Below, piece by piece: positions 1 through 10,327 of a stretch of 64,000 nt of DNA. The translations under genes were made by a program, and so were the position numbers. The notes below the pieces were generated by a model. The model saw only the letters and a program-made list of their open reading frames with translations, ran no database searches and was not told the origin of the DNA. Where the stretch lies: positions 1,085,501 through 1,149,500 of the forward strand of contig NZ_CP048268.1 in assembly GCF_019469265.1 (NCBI RefSeq). Direction: 5' to 3'. Each line of letters opens with the position of its first letter. The stretch's first letter is position 1. The stretch is from Lactobacillus panisapium. Its GTDB lineage: Bacteria > Bacillota > Bacilli > Lactobacillales > Lactobacillaceae.

Positions 1-431
1 AACTCGCTTTCAATTTCGTGCAGTGCTCGTTCACGCATCAATTCGGCTTGTGTTTCATCGGTCAAGACGCTAAAGCTTGGATCAAGATCGATGACGTAGT
101 AAAAGCGATGAATGACGTCTAGGCAAAAGGCATCAATTGTGGAAATATTGGCAGAGTCAACCGCGTTAAGCTGCTGCCTGAGATAGGTTTTGGCAGTCGT
201 CTTGGCTAGCTCAGTTTGCAAAACTTGTTTAATTCGCCCCTTCATTTCTTGGGCTGCTGCCTTGGTAAACGTTACTACTAATAGTTGGTCTACCCTAGTT
301 CCAGCAAGAATTTCTTGCAGCAAACGCTGCACCAAAACAGTGGTTTTGCCACTTCCAGCGGAAGCAGAAACTAAGATGTCGTGTCCGCGATCGCTAATCG
401 CCTTATTTTGGGCTTGAGTAAAATCTGCCAT
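1..431 (-). CDS. addA: ATP-dependent helicase/nuclease subunit A, N-terminal part (cut by window edge)
   Basis: The first ~143 codons of AddA/RexA, the UvrD-like helicase-nuclease subunit of the AddAB (RexAB) double-strand break repair enzyme. The translation opens [20 protein letters not shown] and has a Walker A motif (ASAGSGKT) near residue 25, followed by the helicase motif region [12 protein letters not shown]. The gene runs off the left edge, so the C-terminal nuclease domain is not visible. ATG at 431 sits 2 nt beyond the addB stop, so the two are co-transcribed, addB first. The RBS (GGAGGAAT) lies within the end of addB. Confidence 0.95.
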   Translation of the reverse strand, partial: MADFTQAQNKAISDRGHDILVSASAGSGKTTVLVQRLLQEILAGTRVDQLLVVTFTKAAAQEMKGRIKQVLQTELAKTTAKTYLRQQLNAVDSANISTIDAFCLDVIHRFYYVIDLDPSFSVLTDETQAELMRERALHEIESE

Positions 432-433
432 GA

Positions 434-3400
434 CTATTCCTCCTCTCCCAGTTTCTCTTTAATTTTACTTAATAACTCTTTTTTACTTAAACTGCCAACC
501 TGGTGATACTTGTTTTCTTTAAGCATTGCGTCAAAAAAGAAAATATCACGGTAGTCGGAATAAGTTAAGGCGTTAATACCTTTGCCATACTTATATGGAT
601 TGAGCTTAATTTCACCGGATAAAATTTGACTTGCGGCGTCCTTAATGAGCTCTTCATCATATTGCAGCAAAAGCTCAATTTCATCATCTTTAAAAGCATT
701 ACCCCGAAAGCTGAGACTGCCATCTTTTTTACTATTAACACCGGTATATAAATCCGAGGTGGTACTGTTTTTTTCAAGCTCAGGGTCAGCGTCAAGAACT
801 AGTGCTTGGTCATAATTAATTAATCCGGTGTATTTTAGCCTGGTTTTGCCATCCAGATTATCTTGTTTTAACTCTAAATGACTATTGTACAAATCTTTAC
901 CGTTTAACCGCTCAGTTTGCCTCGTAATTGTTTGGTAAAATGCACCAAGCAAGTAAAGTGGTGTTTTGCCCGTAAAGAAGGGCTGGTTTTTCAGTAAAAC
1001 ATCGAGATAGGAAACCATTTGTAGTGAAATACCTTGGTAAAAGAGGCCCAAATTAAATTTCTTTGCGGAAGACTTGTAATCAATCACCTGCGCCAAGTAT
1101 TCATTCTTGTCACTAATTTGGGCCAAATCAACCCGGTCCATCTTACCGCGTAAATTAACATAATGCTTGCCAGCCAAGTTAGGAACAACCAGGTCAAGGC
1201 CGTGGACTTTTTCGCCAAAACCAAAACTAAGTTCAGAGTATTTTGCCCGTAAAGGCGTTTTTTGTACTGCTTTTTGCCAGTTGAAAGCAACCTTGGTGGT
1301 AGTTTGATCAAGACACTTAAATAAAAATTGGTTAAAGGGATCATTGGCAAGCTGCTTATACTTAGCTTCGGCCATCATTTTCGCTCTAGCAATGGCTAGT
1401 AATTGACTTAAAGTAGTTTCGTCAACATCGGCTAAATCTAAGTGCTTTTGGTTAAGTTCTTTTACCAAACGGTCGAAAGTTTCGTGAAAATAATTACCGG
1501 CTTGAATAATATCAAACTCATTTTCAAAGCGTTTATGCAAATGCAAACCGTAATTTAAAAAGTATTCGTAAGAATTTTCATAAAAAGTTTCCAGTTGTGA
1601 AACGGATGAATTTAAATTCTGGCCGTACAATTCCTGGGCTAACTCAGCACCAATATCTGCCGGCTGGTTGTCAAATTGACTGGCTTCTAGAACCATTGCC
1701 GTCTTAGTTGGGATTTTTGCTGCTGTTAATTTTAATAATTGATCAACATCAATTTCGCTATTTGCCTGCTTTAAGTAAGTCAAGTAACCTAAACTTGCCT
1801 GGGGATTGGTCAGGAAACTTAAAAGGTCCTGGAATTTTTCCGGTAAATTGTGTTGCTGGAATTCGATTGCACCAGCGCGTTTGAGCCGGTCATAATAAAT
1901 TGAAGGCTCAACTGCTTCGTTGTCAGAATTGGCCACCGAATAAGATAAGTAAACCTTGTCACTGGCCAAGGCCAAACAAATACCAAACTGATAGTTCTGA
2001 TCAAGATTGCTTAATTGCTGGTGATCTTCCAAATAAGAATCTTCGCCAAAGGCAGTACTTAAATTCTCTAGATTTTCAGTGCTTAAAAAACCTGGGGTGG
2101 TTTGAATGGCTGGCAAACCAGTGCTAGTAGCGCCCATGATGAAAACTTGCTTATAGCCGCTAACTTGGACAATACCTGTTTCAGAAAGATTAACTGCATC
2201 CAAGGTAGAAGGAATTTGGGAGAAAGTAGCCTCTTTAAAGCCGTTGGTTAAAACATTGAAAAAACTGGCTACATCAAATTCAGTCGGATTAATCAGTAAG
2301 TAATCATGTAATAACGTAATGAGCAAGTCCCATACTTGTTCAGATTGGCGTGCTTGCTGCAAGTCACCAGCGGTTTGCGCATCTTCGCGCCATTTTTCAA
2401 GTACTTGATTAACCTTATTATTAGTTAAAAAATTAAAGAAAGTGGTAATCGCTTTTTGCGTGTCCTCTTCCTGCTTAAGTTTAGTTAATAACCGTTCGAG
2501 CTTTTTCACAAAAAAGTCTTTTAATTTGCTTATTTGAGCCACTTCATCAGGAACTTTGTCTAGTCTGATCACTTCAGAAGCAACATAGTCCGTAAAATCA
2601 CGTTTCCATAAATTATGGTTAATTCCGTGCGCCAAAACAAAATTTTCCAGCTCATCGACGTCATGAATATAAGCTGATTCTTCTTGGTACCAGTCCGGAA
2701 TAATTAGATGGGTTTTCATAATTGCCAGCATATTTTGGGTTTGAAACGGCCGTGCCAAAAGCTGAGCAATATTTTCAATTAAAATAACTAACGGATGATA
2801 TTTCATTTCTTGCTGTAAGTCATCAAAAAATGGGACATGATTCTGCCGTAAAATCGGAATCAGGTATGTTTCGTATTCATGTAGATTGGGTGCTAATACC
2901 AAGAAATCGCGATAACGGTAGTTTTTTAGGGCCACTTGTTGGTAAATTGTATGGGCAACATAATAGGCCTCGGCATACCGGTTATCTGCTCGAACTAATT
3001 GCACCTGGTCAAGTTTACCCACATCATAAGCAGTGCCCGTCCAGAACTCATTGAGCAATTCCCGCTTAGTGGGCTGGGGCGAAATAGGAGTTTTTTCTAC
3101 TTCATAAGACAGATCATGCTGTTTCAAATAATTCAGTAATTGATTAATTGTTCTCTGAATTACATAATCGTAATCACCTTGCGCAAATTCAGGGTTAATG
3201 TCGCCAATTTTGGTTTTAAAAGCTAAGGTAACGCTATGAGCATGCATCATTAACAATTTGACCGTCAGACATTCCTGCAGTGAAAAATGAGAAAAATCAC
3301 TAAAATAAAAATCGGTCTTGCTTAAATCAATTCCGCTAGCAAGATACTCATTCAGCTGCAATTGCACCTCATTTGAAGTCGAAAACTTAGTAGCAATTGT

Positions 3401-3907
3401 ACTAGTAAATGCCTCGTAAATGATTTTAAGGTCTGCAATCTTATTTTTCGTTTCTAAGTCAAGAGAATCTTCGTCGATTTCATCAAGATCAAGGTTCCCT
3501 TCCCTAACCTGCAAAATCGTATCATAAAGCTGTTTAACTAAACCGGGACTGACGCTAACCGTTTTAAAAAGATGAAGCTGGTCACGCTTTTGCTCAATAA
3601 TCTTGGCTAAAATCATGGCAGCCGCGGCATTATCAAGTTGCGTTGGCAAACCCTGTTCAGCATCTTTGAGGAAAAACCAGGCAAGTCGCGAAAATGATAA
3701 AACCTGCAAATTTTTAACCGATTGCTCAACGTTGCCCTTGCTAACGGCTAATCTGTTTATTGCTCTGACTTCTGTGGTAAACTTAATATGATTAGGAACG
3801 ATAATAAAAGTTTCGTGTTCTGGAAAGCGTTGGTAGTTATCAACTGCAGCTTGCAGGACTTTTTCTTGTAAAGAATCTGTCTGCCGACCGACTAAAATCT
3901 TGATCAT
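434..3907 (-). CDS. addB: ATP-dependent helicase/deoxyribonuclease subunit B (RexB type)
   Basis: Second subunit of the AddAB/RexAB recombination nuclease, 1157 aa, a usual length. The N-terminus ([11 protein letters not shown]) corresponds to the AddB Walker A region but lacks the GxxGxGK(T/S) signature. The C-terminal RecB-like nuclease motif is intact (VIDYKSS, near residue 943). The four cysteines that bind the 4Fe-4S cluster in Bacillus AddB are absent: the C-terminal stretch after NPYKYGKG has no Cys. Together these mark the streptococcal/lactobacillar RexB form. It is followed directly by addA. A likely extended -10 (TGCTAAAAT on the minus strand) lies just upstream, divergent from the mevalonate operon. 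Confidence 0.95.
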   Translation of the reverse strand: MIKILVGRQTDSLQEKVLQAAVDNYQRFPEHETFIIVPNHIKFTTEVRAINRLAVSKGNVEQSVKNLQVLSFSRLAWFFLKDAEQGLPTQLDNAAAAMILAKIIEQKRDQLHLFKTVSVSPGLVKQLYDTILQVREGNLDLDEIDEDSLDLETKNKIADLKIIYEAFTSTIATKFSTSNEVQLQLNEYLASGIDLSKTDFYFSDFSHFSLQECLTVKLLMMHAHSVTLAFKTKIGDINPEFAQGDYDYVIQRTINQLLNYLKQHDLSYEVEKTPISPQPTKRELLNEFWTGTAYDVGKLDQVQLVRADNRYAEAYYVAHTIYQQVALKNYRYRDFLVLAPNLHEYETYLIPILRQNHVPFFDDLQQEMKYHPLVILIENIAQLLARPFQTQNMLAIMKTHLIIPDWYQEESAYIHDVDELENFVLAHGINHNLWKRDFTDYVASEVIRLDKVPDEVAQISKLKDFFVKKLERLLTKLKQEEDTQKAITTFFNFLTNNKVNQVLEKWREDAQTAGDLQQARQSEQVWDLLITLLHDYLLINPTEFDVASFFNVLTNGFKEATFSQIPSTLDAVNLSETGIVQVSGYKQVFIMGATSTGLPAIQTTPGFLSTENLENLSTAFGEDSYLEDHQQLSNLDQNYQFGICLALASDKVYLSYSVANSDNEAVEPSIYYDRLKRAGAIEFQQHNLPEKFQDLLSFLTNPQASLGYLTYLKQANSEIDVDQLLKLTAAKIPTKTAMVLEASQFDNQPADIGAELAQELYGQNLNSSVSQLETFYENSYEYFLNYGLHLHKRFENEFDIIQAGNYFHETFDRLVKELNQKHLDLADVDETTLSQLLAIARAKMMAEAKYKQLANDPFNQFLFKCLDQTTTKVAFNWQKAVQKTPLRAKYSELSFGFGEKVHGLDLVVPNLAGKHYVNLRGKMDRVDLAQISDKNEYLAQVIDYKSSAKKFNLGLFYQGISLQMVSYLDVLLKNQPFFTGKTPLYLLGAFYQTITRQTERLNGKDLYNSHLELKQDNLDGKTRLKYTGLINYDQALVLDADPELEKNSTTSDLYTGVNSKKDGSLSFRGNAFKDDEIELLLQYDEELIKDAASQILSGEIKLNPYKYGKGINALTYSDYRDIFFFDAMLKENKYHQVGSLSKKELLSKIKEKLGEEE

Positions 3908-3931
3908 CTGTTCTCTTCTCCTTTGCTATTT

Positions 3932-3940
3932 ATTTTAGCA
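3932..3940 (-). promoter_or_regulatory. Probable extended -10 element for addB-addA
   Basis: On the minus strand the sequence reads TGCTAAAAT, an extended -10, about 25 nt upstream of the addB start, with AAAGGAGAAG as RBS between them. No good -35 is visible, as is usual for extended -10 promoters. The same TGCTAAAAT string precedes trmK. Confidence 0.5.
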
Positions 3941-3985
3941 TAAGGAGTTAAAAAAATTTCACAAACAGTAAGGATCTTAAGCAAA

Positions 3986-4894
3986 ATGAAATCTAGTTAT
4001 TTGGCCCATGGCAAAGTAATTTTAATCGGGGAACATTCCGTTGTATATGGCTATGATGCGTTAGCAATGCCAATTAATTCGCTTCATATCAAAACAACTG
4101 TTGAACCGGCCCCCGAGATGTGGATGGACACTGAGCGTTATCAAGGGCCTTTTTTTATGGCTCCAAATGAATATAACGGCTTAAAATATGTTGTTAAAAA
4201 AATGTTGGAGTTAGCTGCCAGTACAGAGCAACTGAAAATCTCATATACTGGGCAAATTCCAATTGAACGCGGATTGGGTTCTAGTGCCACCGTTGCCCTG
4301 GCAACCACTCGGGCAATGGACGACTATTTCAAGCTTAATCTGACCGAAGAGCAAATTTTGGCTATTACCAATCATGCGGAAATGATTAATCATGGTAAAG
4401 CCTCAGGTTTAGATGCGGCTACAGTTAATTCCAACTACCTCGTTTTTTTTAATCAAAAAGATGGTCCACGTGTTTTAAAAGCAAAACTGGGCGCTACTTT
4501 ATTAATTATGGATACAGGAGAATTAGGCAGTACGAAAGAAGCTGTTATGCAAGTTCATGATCAAATAAAAGCTTCACCACAAGCAGCAGATAAGTTAAAG
4601 CGACTGGGAAAATTGGCAGATAGGACTAAGACGTCTTGGCTTAATCATGATGCTGGTCAAATTGGTACTTACTTTAATGAAGCACAAGAAATTCTGTGTT
4701 CTTTTGACTTATCAACGGCTAAAATTAACCAATTACAAAAAATTGCACTTGCGCACCAAGCGCTCGGCTTTAAGCTTTCAGGCAGCGGTCTTGGCGGCAT
4801 TGTAATTGCTCTTTGCAAGAATCATGCGGTAGCGCAAACAATAGCAGATCATAGTCAAAAAATTGCTGTTAATAGTTGGATTGAGGAGATTTAA
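3986..4894 (+). CDS. mvaK1: Mevalonate kinase
   Basis: Phosphorylates mevalonate with ATP to 5-phosphomevalonate, the first kinase step of the lower mevalonate pathway. 302 aa, GHMP kinase family. The N-terminus has the family motif HGKVILIGEHSVVYG; the phosphate-binding glycine-rich loop IERGLGSSATVA is near residues 92-103; the C-terminal GHMP motif is KLSGSGLGG. First gene of a four-gene rightward operon; its TAA overlaps the next ATG (TAATG), implying translational coupling. Start chosen at ATG with an AAGGA RBS about 10 nt upstream. Confidence 0.96.
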   Translation: MKSSYLAHGKVILIGEHSVVYGYDALAMPINSLHIKTTVEPAPEMWMDTERYQGPFFMAPNEYNGLKYVVKKMLELAASTEQLKISYTGQIPIERGLGSSATVALATTRAMDDYFKLNLTEEQILAITNHAEMINHGKASGLDAATVNSNYLVFFNQKDGPRVLKAKLGATLLIMDTGELGSTKEAVMQVHDQIKASPQAADKLKRLGKLADRTKTSWLNHDAGQIGTYFNEAQEILCSFDLSTAKINQLQKIALAHQALGFKLSGSGLGGIVIALCKNHAVAQTIADHSQKIAVNSWIEEI

Positions 4895-5853
4895 TGGGAA
4901 AAACTGTACGAGCACACGCCAATATTGCACTAATTAAATATTGGGGGAAAAAAGACGAACGTTTGCGACTTCCTTTAATGTCAAGCCTTTCTATGACGTT
5001 GGATCGTTTTTATACTGATACTAAAATTACCGAAAGCGATCTTAATCATTTTTACTTAAACGGGATTGAACAAATCGGTCAAAGTTCGCAGCGTGTTTTC
5101 ACTTATCTTAAATTTTTGCAGGACAAGTTTGGTGTTAGTGGTAATTTAGCAGTCAGATCAACCAATCATGTTCCAACGGCTGCTGGCCTGGCATCGTCTT
5201 CGTCAGCTTTTGCTGCTTTAGCAGGAGCTTTCTGCTCTCATTATGGCTTTGAAATAGAACCCAAAGAATTATCCCGGCTTGCTAGAATGGGTTCAGGCTC
5301 TGCGTGTCGGTCAGTTTTTGGTGGCTTTGTCTTGTGGCAAAAAGGTGAAGATGATACTACATCTTATGCCTACGCCTTAAACGAAAAGCCCGAGATGGAC
5401 TTACAGCTTTTGGCAATTGAATTAAATCCGAAACCTAAGAAACTTTCATCAACGGAAGGGATGAAACAAGCGACCAGTTCCCCCTTCTTTAAGCCTTGGT
5501 TACAGCGAAATCAGACCGAGCTAGACCAAATGATAACGGCCATTCAAAATAATGATTTTACTGCGCTGGGACAACTAGCAGAATTAAACGCTAACGAAAT
5601 GCACGCAATTAACTTAACCGCCCAGCCTGGTTTTACATATTTTGAGCCACAAACAATTGCAGCGATTAACTTGGTAAGGCATTTACGTGAAACTGGGATT
5701 GAGTGTTATTACACGATTGATGCCGGTCCCAACGTAAAAGTTATTACTCGTTTAAAAAATGTAAAAGAAATTACTAATCAGTTTGTATCGCAATTTGACA
5801 ATGTTAAGATAGTAAATGCAAGTTTTGGTCCAGGTCTATCATATTTGGACTAA
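4894..5853 (+). CDS. mvaD: Diphosphomevalonate decarboxylase
   Basis: Converts 5-diphosphomevalonate to isopentenyl diphosphate with ATP-driven decarboxylation. 319 aa, GHMP superfamily. Diagnostic features are ALIKYWGKKDERLRLP near the N-terminus, the Ser-rich loop AAGLASSSSAFAAL near residue 95, and GSGSACRSVFGGFV. Near the C-terminus YYTIDAGPNVKV carries the conserved Asp-Ala-Gly-Pro-Asn segment including the catalytic Asp. It lies between the two kinases although it acts last, the common order in Gram-positive cocci and lactobacilli. Confidence 0.96.
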   Translation: MGKTVRAHANIALIKYWGKKDERLRLPLMSSLSMTLDRFYTDTKITESDLNHFYLNGIEQIGQSSQRVFTYLKFLQDKFGVSGNLAVRSTNHVPTAAGLASSSSAFAALAGAFCSHYGFEIEPKELSRLARMGSGSACRSVFGGFVLWQKGEDDTTSYAYALNEKPEMDLQLLAIELNPKPKKLSSTEGMKQATSSPFFKPWLQRNQTELDQMITAIQNNDFTALGQLAELNANEMHAINLTAQPGFTYFEPQTIAAINLVRHLRETGIECYYTIDAGPNVKVITRLKNVKEITNQFVSQFDNVKIVNASFGPGLSYLD

Positions 5854-5889
5854 TTAATGTAATTTAATTGATTAGGAGATTAAATTCTT

Positions 5890-6972
5890 TTGATAACAGA
5901 ACAAGCGCCCGGAAAGTTATATATTGCTGGCGAATATGCGGTACTTGAACAAGATTGTCCCGCAATTTTAGTCGCAGTTAATCAATTTATCCGGGTTTCA
6001 ATTACTAAAACAAAGTCATCTACTGGGTTAATCCATTCTAAACAATATTCACAAGATTCAATTCACTGGGTTAGGCATGGAGCCGAAATGGTTATTGACA
6101 ATCGTGATAACCCTTTTGAATATATTTTGGCGGCTATTTCGTTTACTGAACGATTTTGCCTTGAAAAGCACATTGAGATGCAGGTCTATGATCTTTATAT
6201 CAATTCTGATCTTGATTCGGCTGATGGTAAAAAGTATGGCTTGGGCTCCAGCGCGGCAGTTACGGTAGCAACTGTGAAAGCAATCTTACGCTTTTATAAC
6301 GTACCCTTCAGTAACGAACTTGTTTATAAATTGTCAGCCATCTCTCATTATTCAGTTCAGGGTAATGGTTCGGCTGGTGATATTGCTGCCAGCGTTTATG
6401 GTGGCTGGCTTGCCTACCAGACTTTTGATAAAAGCTGGCTAAAACAAGAACTAGCACATAGATCGCTGTCTGAAGTTGTCGATGAAGCATGGCCAGGACT
6501 AAAAATTCAGTTGTTAACGCCGCCAACCGGCATGAATTTAATGATTGGTTGGAGTCAAAAGCCTGCTTCCACTTCCCGCTTAGTTGATGAAACTAATGCC
6601 AACAAAGAGGCACTGAACGGAAAGTACCGGGAATTTATTAGGCTTTCACGAAAATGTGTTTTAAAAATGATTGTTGGGTTTGAAAGAAACGATATCGACC
6701 TAATTAAAAAGCAGATCCGCGAAAACCGTAAATTGTTGCAACACTTTGCTGCTATCAATCAAATTGCGATTGAAATTCCCCGCTTATCCAAATTAATTAA
6801 CATTGCTGAATCATTTGGTGGTGCTGCTAAAACTTCTGGTGCCGGTAACGGTGATTGCGGGATCGTCATTACAGATGAGCAAACCAACATAGCGGCCCTT
6901 GAAGAAGAATGGCGTCAAAACGGGATTATGCCCCTTGATTTTCACGTTCATTCCGTCAAGTTAGCCCGGTAA
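5890..6972 (+). CDS. mvaK2: Phosphomevalonate kinase
   Basis: Phosphorylates 5-phosphomevalonate to the diphosphate. 360 aa, GHMP family: N-terminal APGKLYIAGEYAVLE, glycine-rich loop KYGLGSSAAVTV near residue 115, and C-terminal TSGAGNGDCGI. The start codon is TTG: the reading TTG-ATA-ACA follows AGGAG with an 11-nt spacer and gives the full family N-terminus; no in-frame ATG precedes it. The weak start and slightly long spacer suggest lower translation than its neighbours. It is 36 nt after mvaD and 17 nt before fni. Confidence 0.95.
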   Translation: MITEQAPGKLYIAGEYAVLEQDCPAILVAVNQFIRVSITKTKSSTGLIHSKQYSQDSIHWVRHGAEMVIDNRDNPFEYILAAISFTERFCLEKHIEMQVYDLYINSDLDSADGKKYGLGSSAAVTVATVKAILRFYNVPFSNELVYKLSAISHYSVQGNGSAGDIAASVYGGWLAYQTFDKSWLKQELAHRSLSEVVDEAWPGLKIQLLTPPTGMNLMIGWSQKPASTSRLVDETNANKEALNGKYREFIRLSRKCVLKMIVGFERNDIDLIKKQIRENRKLLQHFAAINQIAIEIPRLSKLINIAESFGGAAKTSGAGNGDCGIVITDEQTNIAALEEEWRQNGIMPLDFHVHSVKLAR

Positions 6973-6989
6973 ATGAGTAAGAGGAAAAA

Positions 6990-8009
6990 ATGTCCATTAG
7001 ATCTACGCGTAAAGAAGAACACTTGGCTTTAGCCCAAAAGTTCTATGAGAATGAGAAGTCGAATAGTTTTGATCAGATGCATTTAGTTCGACCGGCTTTA
7101 CCTGAAACTAGTGTTAACTTGCAGGCGATTAGCACAAAAATGTTTGGCAAAACTGTGAGTGCCCCATTTTTCATTAATGCAATGACGGGCGGCTCTAAAA
7201 AATCTTTTGCAATTAACCAAGCTTTAGGTAAAATTGCCCAACAAACGCACATTGCGCTTGCTTTAGGCTCCGCCAGCATTCTCGTCAAAGAAGCAGATCA
7301 GCTGGATAGCTTTATCATTGCTCGTCAAGAAAACCCCAACGGTGTATTGCTCGCTAACGTAAATGCTAAGACTTCTGTAAGAGATGCTGAAAAAATTATT
7401 GCTGAGCTGCAAGCAGATGCCTTGCAAGTCCATTTAAACGTCGTGCAGGAAATAGCAATGCCGGAAGGTGATCGCGACTTTCACTGGCTAGCTAACCTTC
7501 AAGAACTACGCCAGCAAATAACTGTGCCAATCATTATTAAAGAAGTTGGTTGTGGTCTGGATCAAGCAACAATTCACCGTTTAAAAAAAGAAGGCATCAC
7601 CTTCTTCGATATCGCTGGTAGTGGTGGAACCAATTTTGCACAAATCGAAAATGCCCGAAACCCGCAGCCCCTTGCTTACCTTGAAAATATCGGCTTACCC
7701 ACTGTTATCGCGGCGGTGCTAGCTGCAAACGAAGATGTTGATTTGATTGTTTCAGGGGGGATTCGCAATCCGTTAGATGTCTTCAAGGGACTTTGCTTAG
7801 GTGGAAAATATGTTGGTATTTCTAACACTTTCTTACAAGTCCTGCTTCAAGACAATGGCTTTGAAAATTTACTTCAACTGATTAAAGAATGGCAAAAGCA
7901 ACTTGCTTATTTAATGGCGATTTATGGTCAAAACAATTTAACCGATTTGCCTAAAATTAAGCGTTACTTTGATTTACCATTAAAAGCGCAAATTGACCAA
8001 TTACTTTAA
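6990..8009 (+). CDS. fni: Isopentenyl-diphosphate delta-isomerase, type 2 (FMN-dependent)
   Basis: Interconverts IPP and DMAPP using reduced FMN and NADPH, completing the operon's route to both C5 isoprenoid units. 339 aa, usual type 2 length. Signature segments: NAMTGGSKKS near residue 62 (FMN/substrate), ALGSASILVKE, HLNVVQEIAMPEGDRDF, IAGSGGTNFAQIEN and VSGGIRNPLDVFKGL (TIM-barrel phosphate site). Start ATG has AAGAGGAA upstream. Last gene before a strong bidirectional terminator. Genes for thiolase, HMG-CoA synthase and reductase are not in the window. Confidence 0.96.
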   Translation: MSIRSTRKEEHLALAQKFYENEKSNSFDQMHLVRPALPETSVNLQAISTKMFGKTVSAPFFINAMTGGSKKSFAINQALGKIAQQTHIALALGSASILVKEADQLDSFIIARQENPNGVLLANVNAKTSVRDAEKIIAELQADALQVHLNVVQEIAMPEGDRDFHWLANLQELRQQITVPIIIKEVGCGLDQATIHRLKKEGITFFDIAGSGGTNFAQIENARNPQPLAYLENIGLPTVIAAVLAANEDVDLIVSGGIRNPLDVFKGLCLGGKYVGISNTFLQVLLQDNGFENLLQLIKEWQKQLAYLMAIYGQNNLTDLPKIKRYFDLPLKAQIDQLL

Positions 8010-8034
8010 AAATAAGTCAAAAACATGAGTATTG

Positions 8035-8085
8035 AAAAATCCTGTTAGATCTTGGTATTGTAAACCTTGATTTAACAGGATTTTT
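8035..8085. terminator. Bidirectional terminator between fni and the HAD gene
   Basis: Perfect 13-bp inverted repeat, AAAAATCCTGTTA and TAACAGGATTTTT, separated by 25 nt. The A-run on one side and T-run on the other give a U-tail in both directions, fitting the convergent genes on each side. Confidence 0.85.
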
Positions 8086-8129
8086 GTTTGGATTAAAAGA
8101 TAAAGTATATTTAACTGACTTGCTTATTA

Positions 8130-8921
8130 TTAGTCATTTAAAAGCCGCCAAATTTCTTTTTGAACTGCACTACTATTGCTAGAGCCAATTACGCGGTTAG
8201 CTGCACTTTTAGCGATTGGCAAGGCGGTAGCAGTCACATAACTTTGACCAACATATTTAAGCATTCCCACATCATTGCCACTATCACCGAAAGCAACCAT
8301 TTCGCGGGGATTGATATGATACTTTTTGCTTAAGTACTCTAATCCAACCGCCTTGTTCATTTTTTTAGTCGAAATATCAATTGAAGTAGCTGACCCCGAC
8401 ACAAAACCAATCTGAGGATAATTATTTTGCAATTCGCTAATAATTCGTGGCCTCTTTTTTGCTGGAACATCGAGTGTAACTTTAAAAATCTGATCTTGTA
8501 AATCGGTAAAACTTGGCACAATTGTCAATTTAGCATAATATTTTTTTAACTCAGTAGCATATTCTGGTCCGTCACTTGCGCGTACGTATGCACTTGCAAG
8601 ACCGGAAACGGTTATCTTTTCATGCGCATACTTAGCGATAATCTCAAAAATGACTTGCAGATCCTCATCGGAAATACAATCGGTATGAATAACCTGTCTG
8701 CCCTGGGCTACCAATGCTCCATTCTCAGCAATAAAGTACATTTTAGCTGCCGTTTTGGGAAAACGGGCATAAATATTTTCATATTGGTTACCGCTAGCAA
8801 TGACAAATTTAATTCCGCGCTCCTGCATAATTGCAAATTCACGTAAAAATAGTTCCTCATCGTAGGTTTTTTGATCGGTCAACCATGTTCCGTCCATATC
8901 GGTAGCAATTAATTTAATCAT
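8130..8921 (-). CDS. Cof-type HAD superfamily phosphatase
   Basis: 263-aa haloacid-dehalogenase hydrolase of the Cof/YidA subfamily, probably dephosphorylating sugar phosphates or related small metabolites; the substrate cannot be told from sequence. Motif I is ATDMDGTWL (nucleophile Asp8, acid/base Asp10). Motif III Lys lies in KKMNKAVGLEYL and motif IV is VAFGDSGNDVGML near residue 215. The central part is the C2-type cap. Last gene of a compact leftward run; the rsmF stop is 8 nt upstream of its ATG. Confidence 0.9.
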   Translation of the reverse strand: MIKLIATDMDGTWLTDQKTYDEELFLREFAIMQERGIKFVIASGNQYENIYARFPKTAAKMYFIAENGALVAQGRQVIHTDCISDEDLQVIFEIIAKYAHEKITVSGLASAYVRASDGPEYATELKKYYAKLTIVPSFTDLQDQIFKVTLDVPAKKRPRIISELQNNYPQIGFVSGSATSIDISTKKMNKAVGLEYLSKKYHINPREMVAFGDSGNDVGMLKYVGQSYVTATALPIAKSAANRVIGSSNSSAVQKEIWRLLND

Positions 8922-8929
8922 GTTAATCT

Positions 8930-10327
8930 CTAATCTTTCTTCAAAATTCGTAAACCTTTAGGGTAAAAATTCTTCAAAACGCCATCTCTCGTATTTTTAC
9001 CAAAGCTAAAGATTAAGTGCTGGTAACTAAGTAAAATAAAGCCCTGCATCTTTTTATCTTGGCCACGTAATGTTTCTCCGTGTAAAAAAGCGGCGAAATC
9101 TGGTTGGTTAAGTTCAAGCACCTGCTTTTGCTCAACTTGACTTAAAACCATTGCCAATTGATGACTCGGTTCAAACCGATTTTTCTTAAGCAAACCTAGT
9201 TCAAAACCATTATTTAAAATTTTCAAATGAGCAATGTTTGTCGTTAAAGCTGGTAAAAAAACGTGATCGTGGCTTACTAAACAGCGCGTGGACCATTCAC
9301 TTAATGCCGAAGGCAGATTGAATGGTTTTAAGACTGGTGCAATCAATTCCACCTCTTGATTAGTTAGGTGCCTAGTACTGGCTTTTTCACGTTTACGCTT
9401 TTGTCGTTGAGACTTGGCTTTAGTGATCACTGAGCTGGCAGGCTTTTGCAGTCTTGCCACAAATTGGCCTTCTCCTAGCTCATCAAAAGGCCAAAAACGT
9501 ACTGTGTTAGTTAACGCCGGATTTTGATCAGCCCAATCAGGGTTTCCAGCGGCGCAGTTAGTATTGCTTAAAGTGATAGGTAAAATCTCAAAGTTATAAG
9601 TTTGGGCGAGCCAAGATACAATTTGTTCATCTTCTTCGGGCGCAAAAGTACACGTCGAGTAAATAAGCTCGCCACCCGGTCGCAACATTTCTGTCGCAGC
9701 TGCTAAGATTTCTTTTTGACGACTTTGGCAGGTTAAGACATAATCCTGGGACCAATAAGAAACGGCATCTGGATTTTTGCGAAACATCCCTTCCCCACTA
9801 CATGGTGCATCAACAACAATTTTATCAAAGAAATTGTTAAAGTGCTGCGCTAATCTTGCTGGACTTTCATTAGTAATTAATGCATTGGTGACTCCCCAGC
9901 GCTCCAGATTTTCACGTAGGACTTTTGTTCGGGAAGATGAGATATCGTTAGCAACTAATAGACCATCACCTCTTAACTGTTCAGCCAAAGCGGTACTTTT
10001 TCCGCCAGGCGCAGCGCAAAGATCAAGCACTTTCTCTCCGGGTTTTACCTGAGCAATCTGCGCAGGAAACATTGCAGCTGGCTCTTGTGAATAGACCATC
10101 CCACTTACCCATTCAGGATCTGAACCACTAACTTGACCATAATACGCGTTATTAATCCCTAAAACAGGTTTGCTTAGCGCATAACCAATATCTTGTTTTT
10201 GCTTGAGTGCGTTAATGCGAAATGCTTTCTTTGGTTCTTTATCGTTCATTGCAGCAAATAGCTGATCGGCTTTTGGACCCAATAATTTGCGGTACTTAGC
10301 AGTAAATTCATTAGGTAATTTAAGCAT
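8930..10327 (-). CDS. rsmF: RsmF-family rRNA cytosine-C5 methyltransferase
   Basis: SAM-dependent RNA m5C methyltransferase of the NOL1/NOP2/Sun group, 465 aa. The SAM-binding motif I is VLDLCAAPGGKST around residue 102. The two catalytic cysteines lie in VDAPCSGEGMF (~172) and STCTFAPEED (~226). The C-terminal ~170 residues match the RsmF C-terminal/PUA-like RNA-binding part, which separates it from the RsmB subgroup. By family it would modify a 16S rRNA cytosine; the exact position is inference. Its start overlaps the end of the upstream membrane-protein gene by 8 nt. Confidence 0.88.
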   Translation of the reverse strand: MLKLPNEFTAKYRKLLGPKADQLFAAMNDKEPKKAFRINALKQKQDIGYALSKPVLGINNAYYGQVSGSDPEWVSGMVYSQEPAAMFPAQIAQVKPGEKVLDLCAAPGGKSTALAEQLRGDGLLVANDISSSRTKVLRENLERWGVTNALITNESPARLAQHFNNFFDKIVVDAPCSGEGMFRKNPDAVSYWSQDYVLTCQSRQKEILAAATEMLRPGGELIYSTCTFAPEEDEQIVSWLAQTYNFEILPITLSNTNCAAGNPDWADQNPALTNTVRFWPFDELGEGQFVARLQKPASSVITKAKSQRQKRKREKASTRHLTNQEVELIAPVLKPFNLPSALSEWSTRCLVSHDHVFLPALTTNIAHLKILNNGFELGLLKKNRFEPSHQLAMVLSQVEQKQVLELNQPDFAAFLHGETLRGQDKKMQGFILLSYQHLIFSFGKNTRDGVLKNFYPKGLRILKKD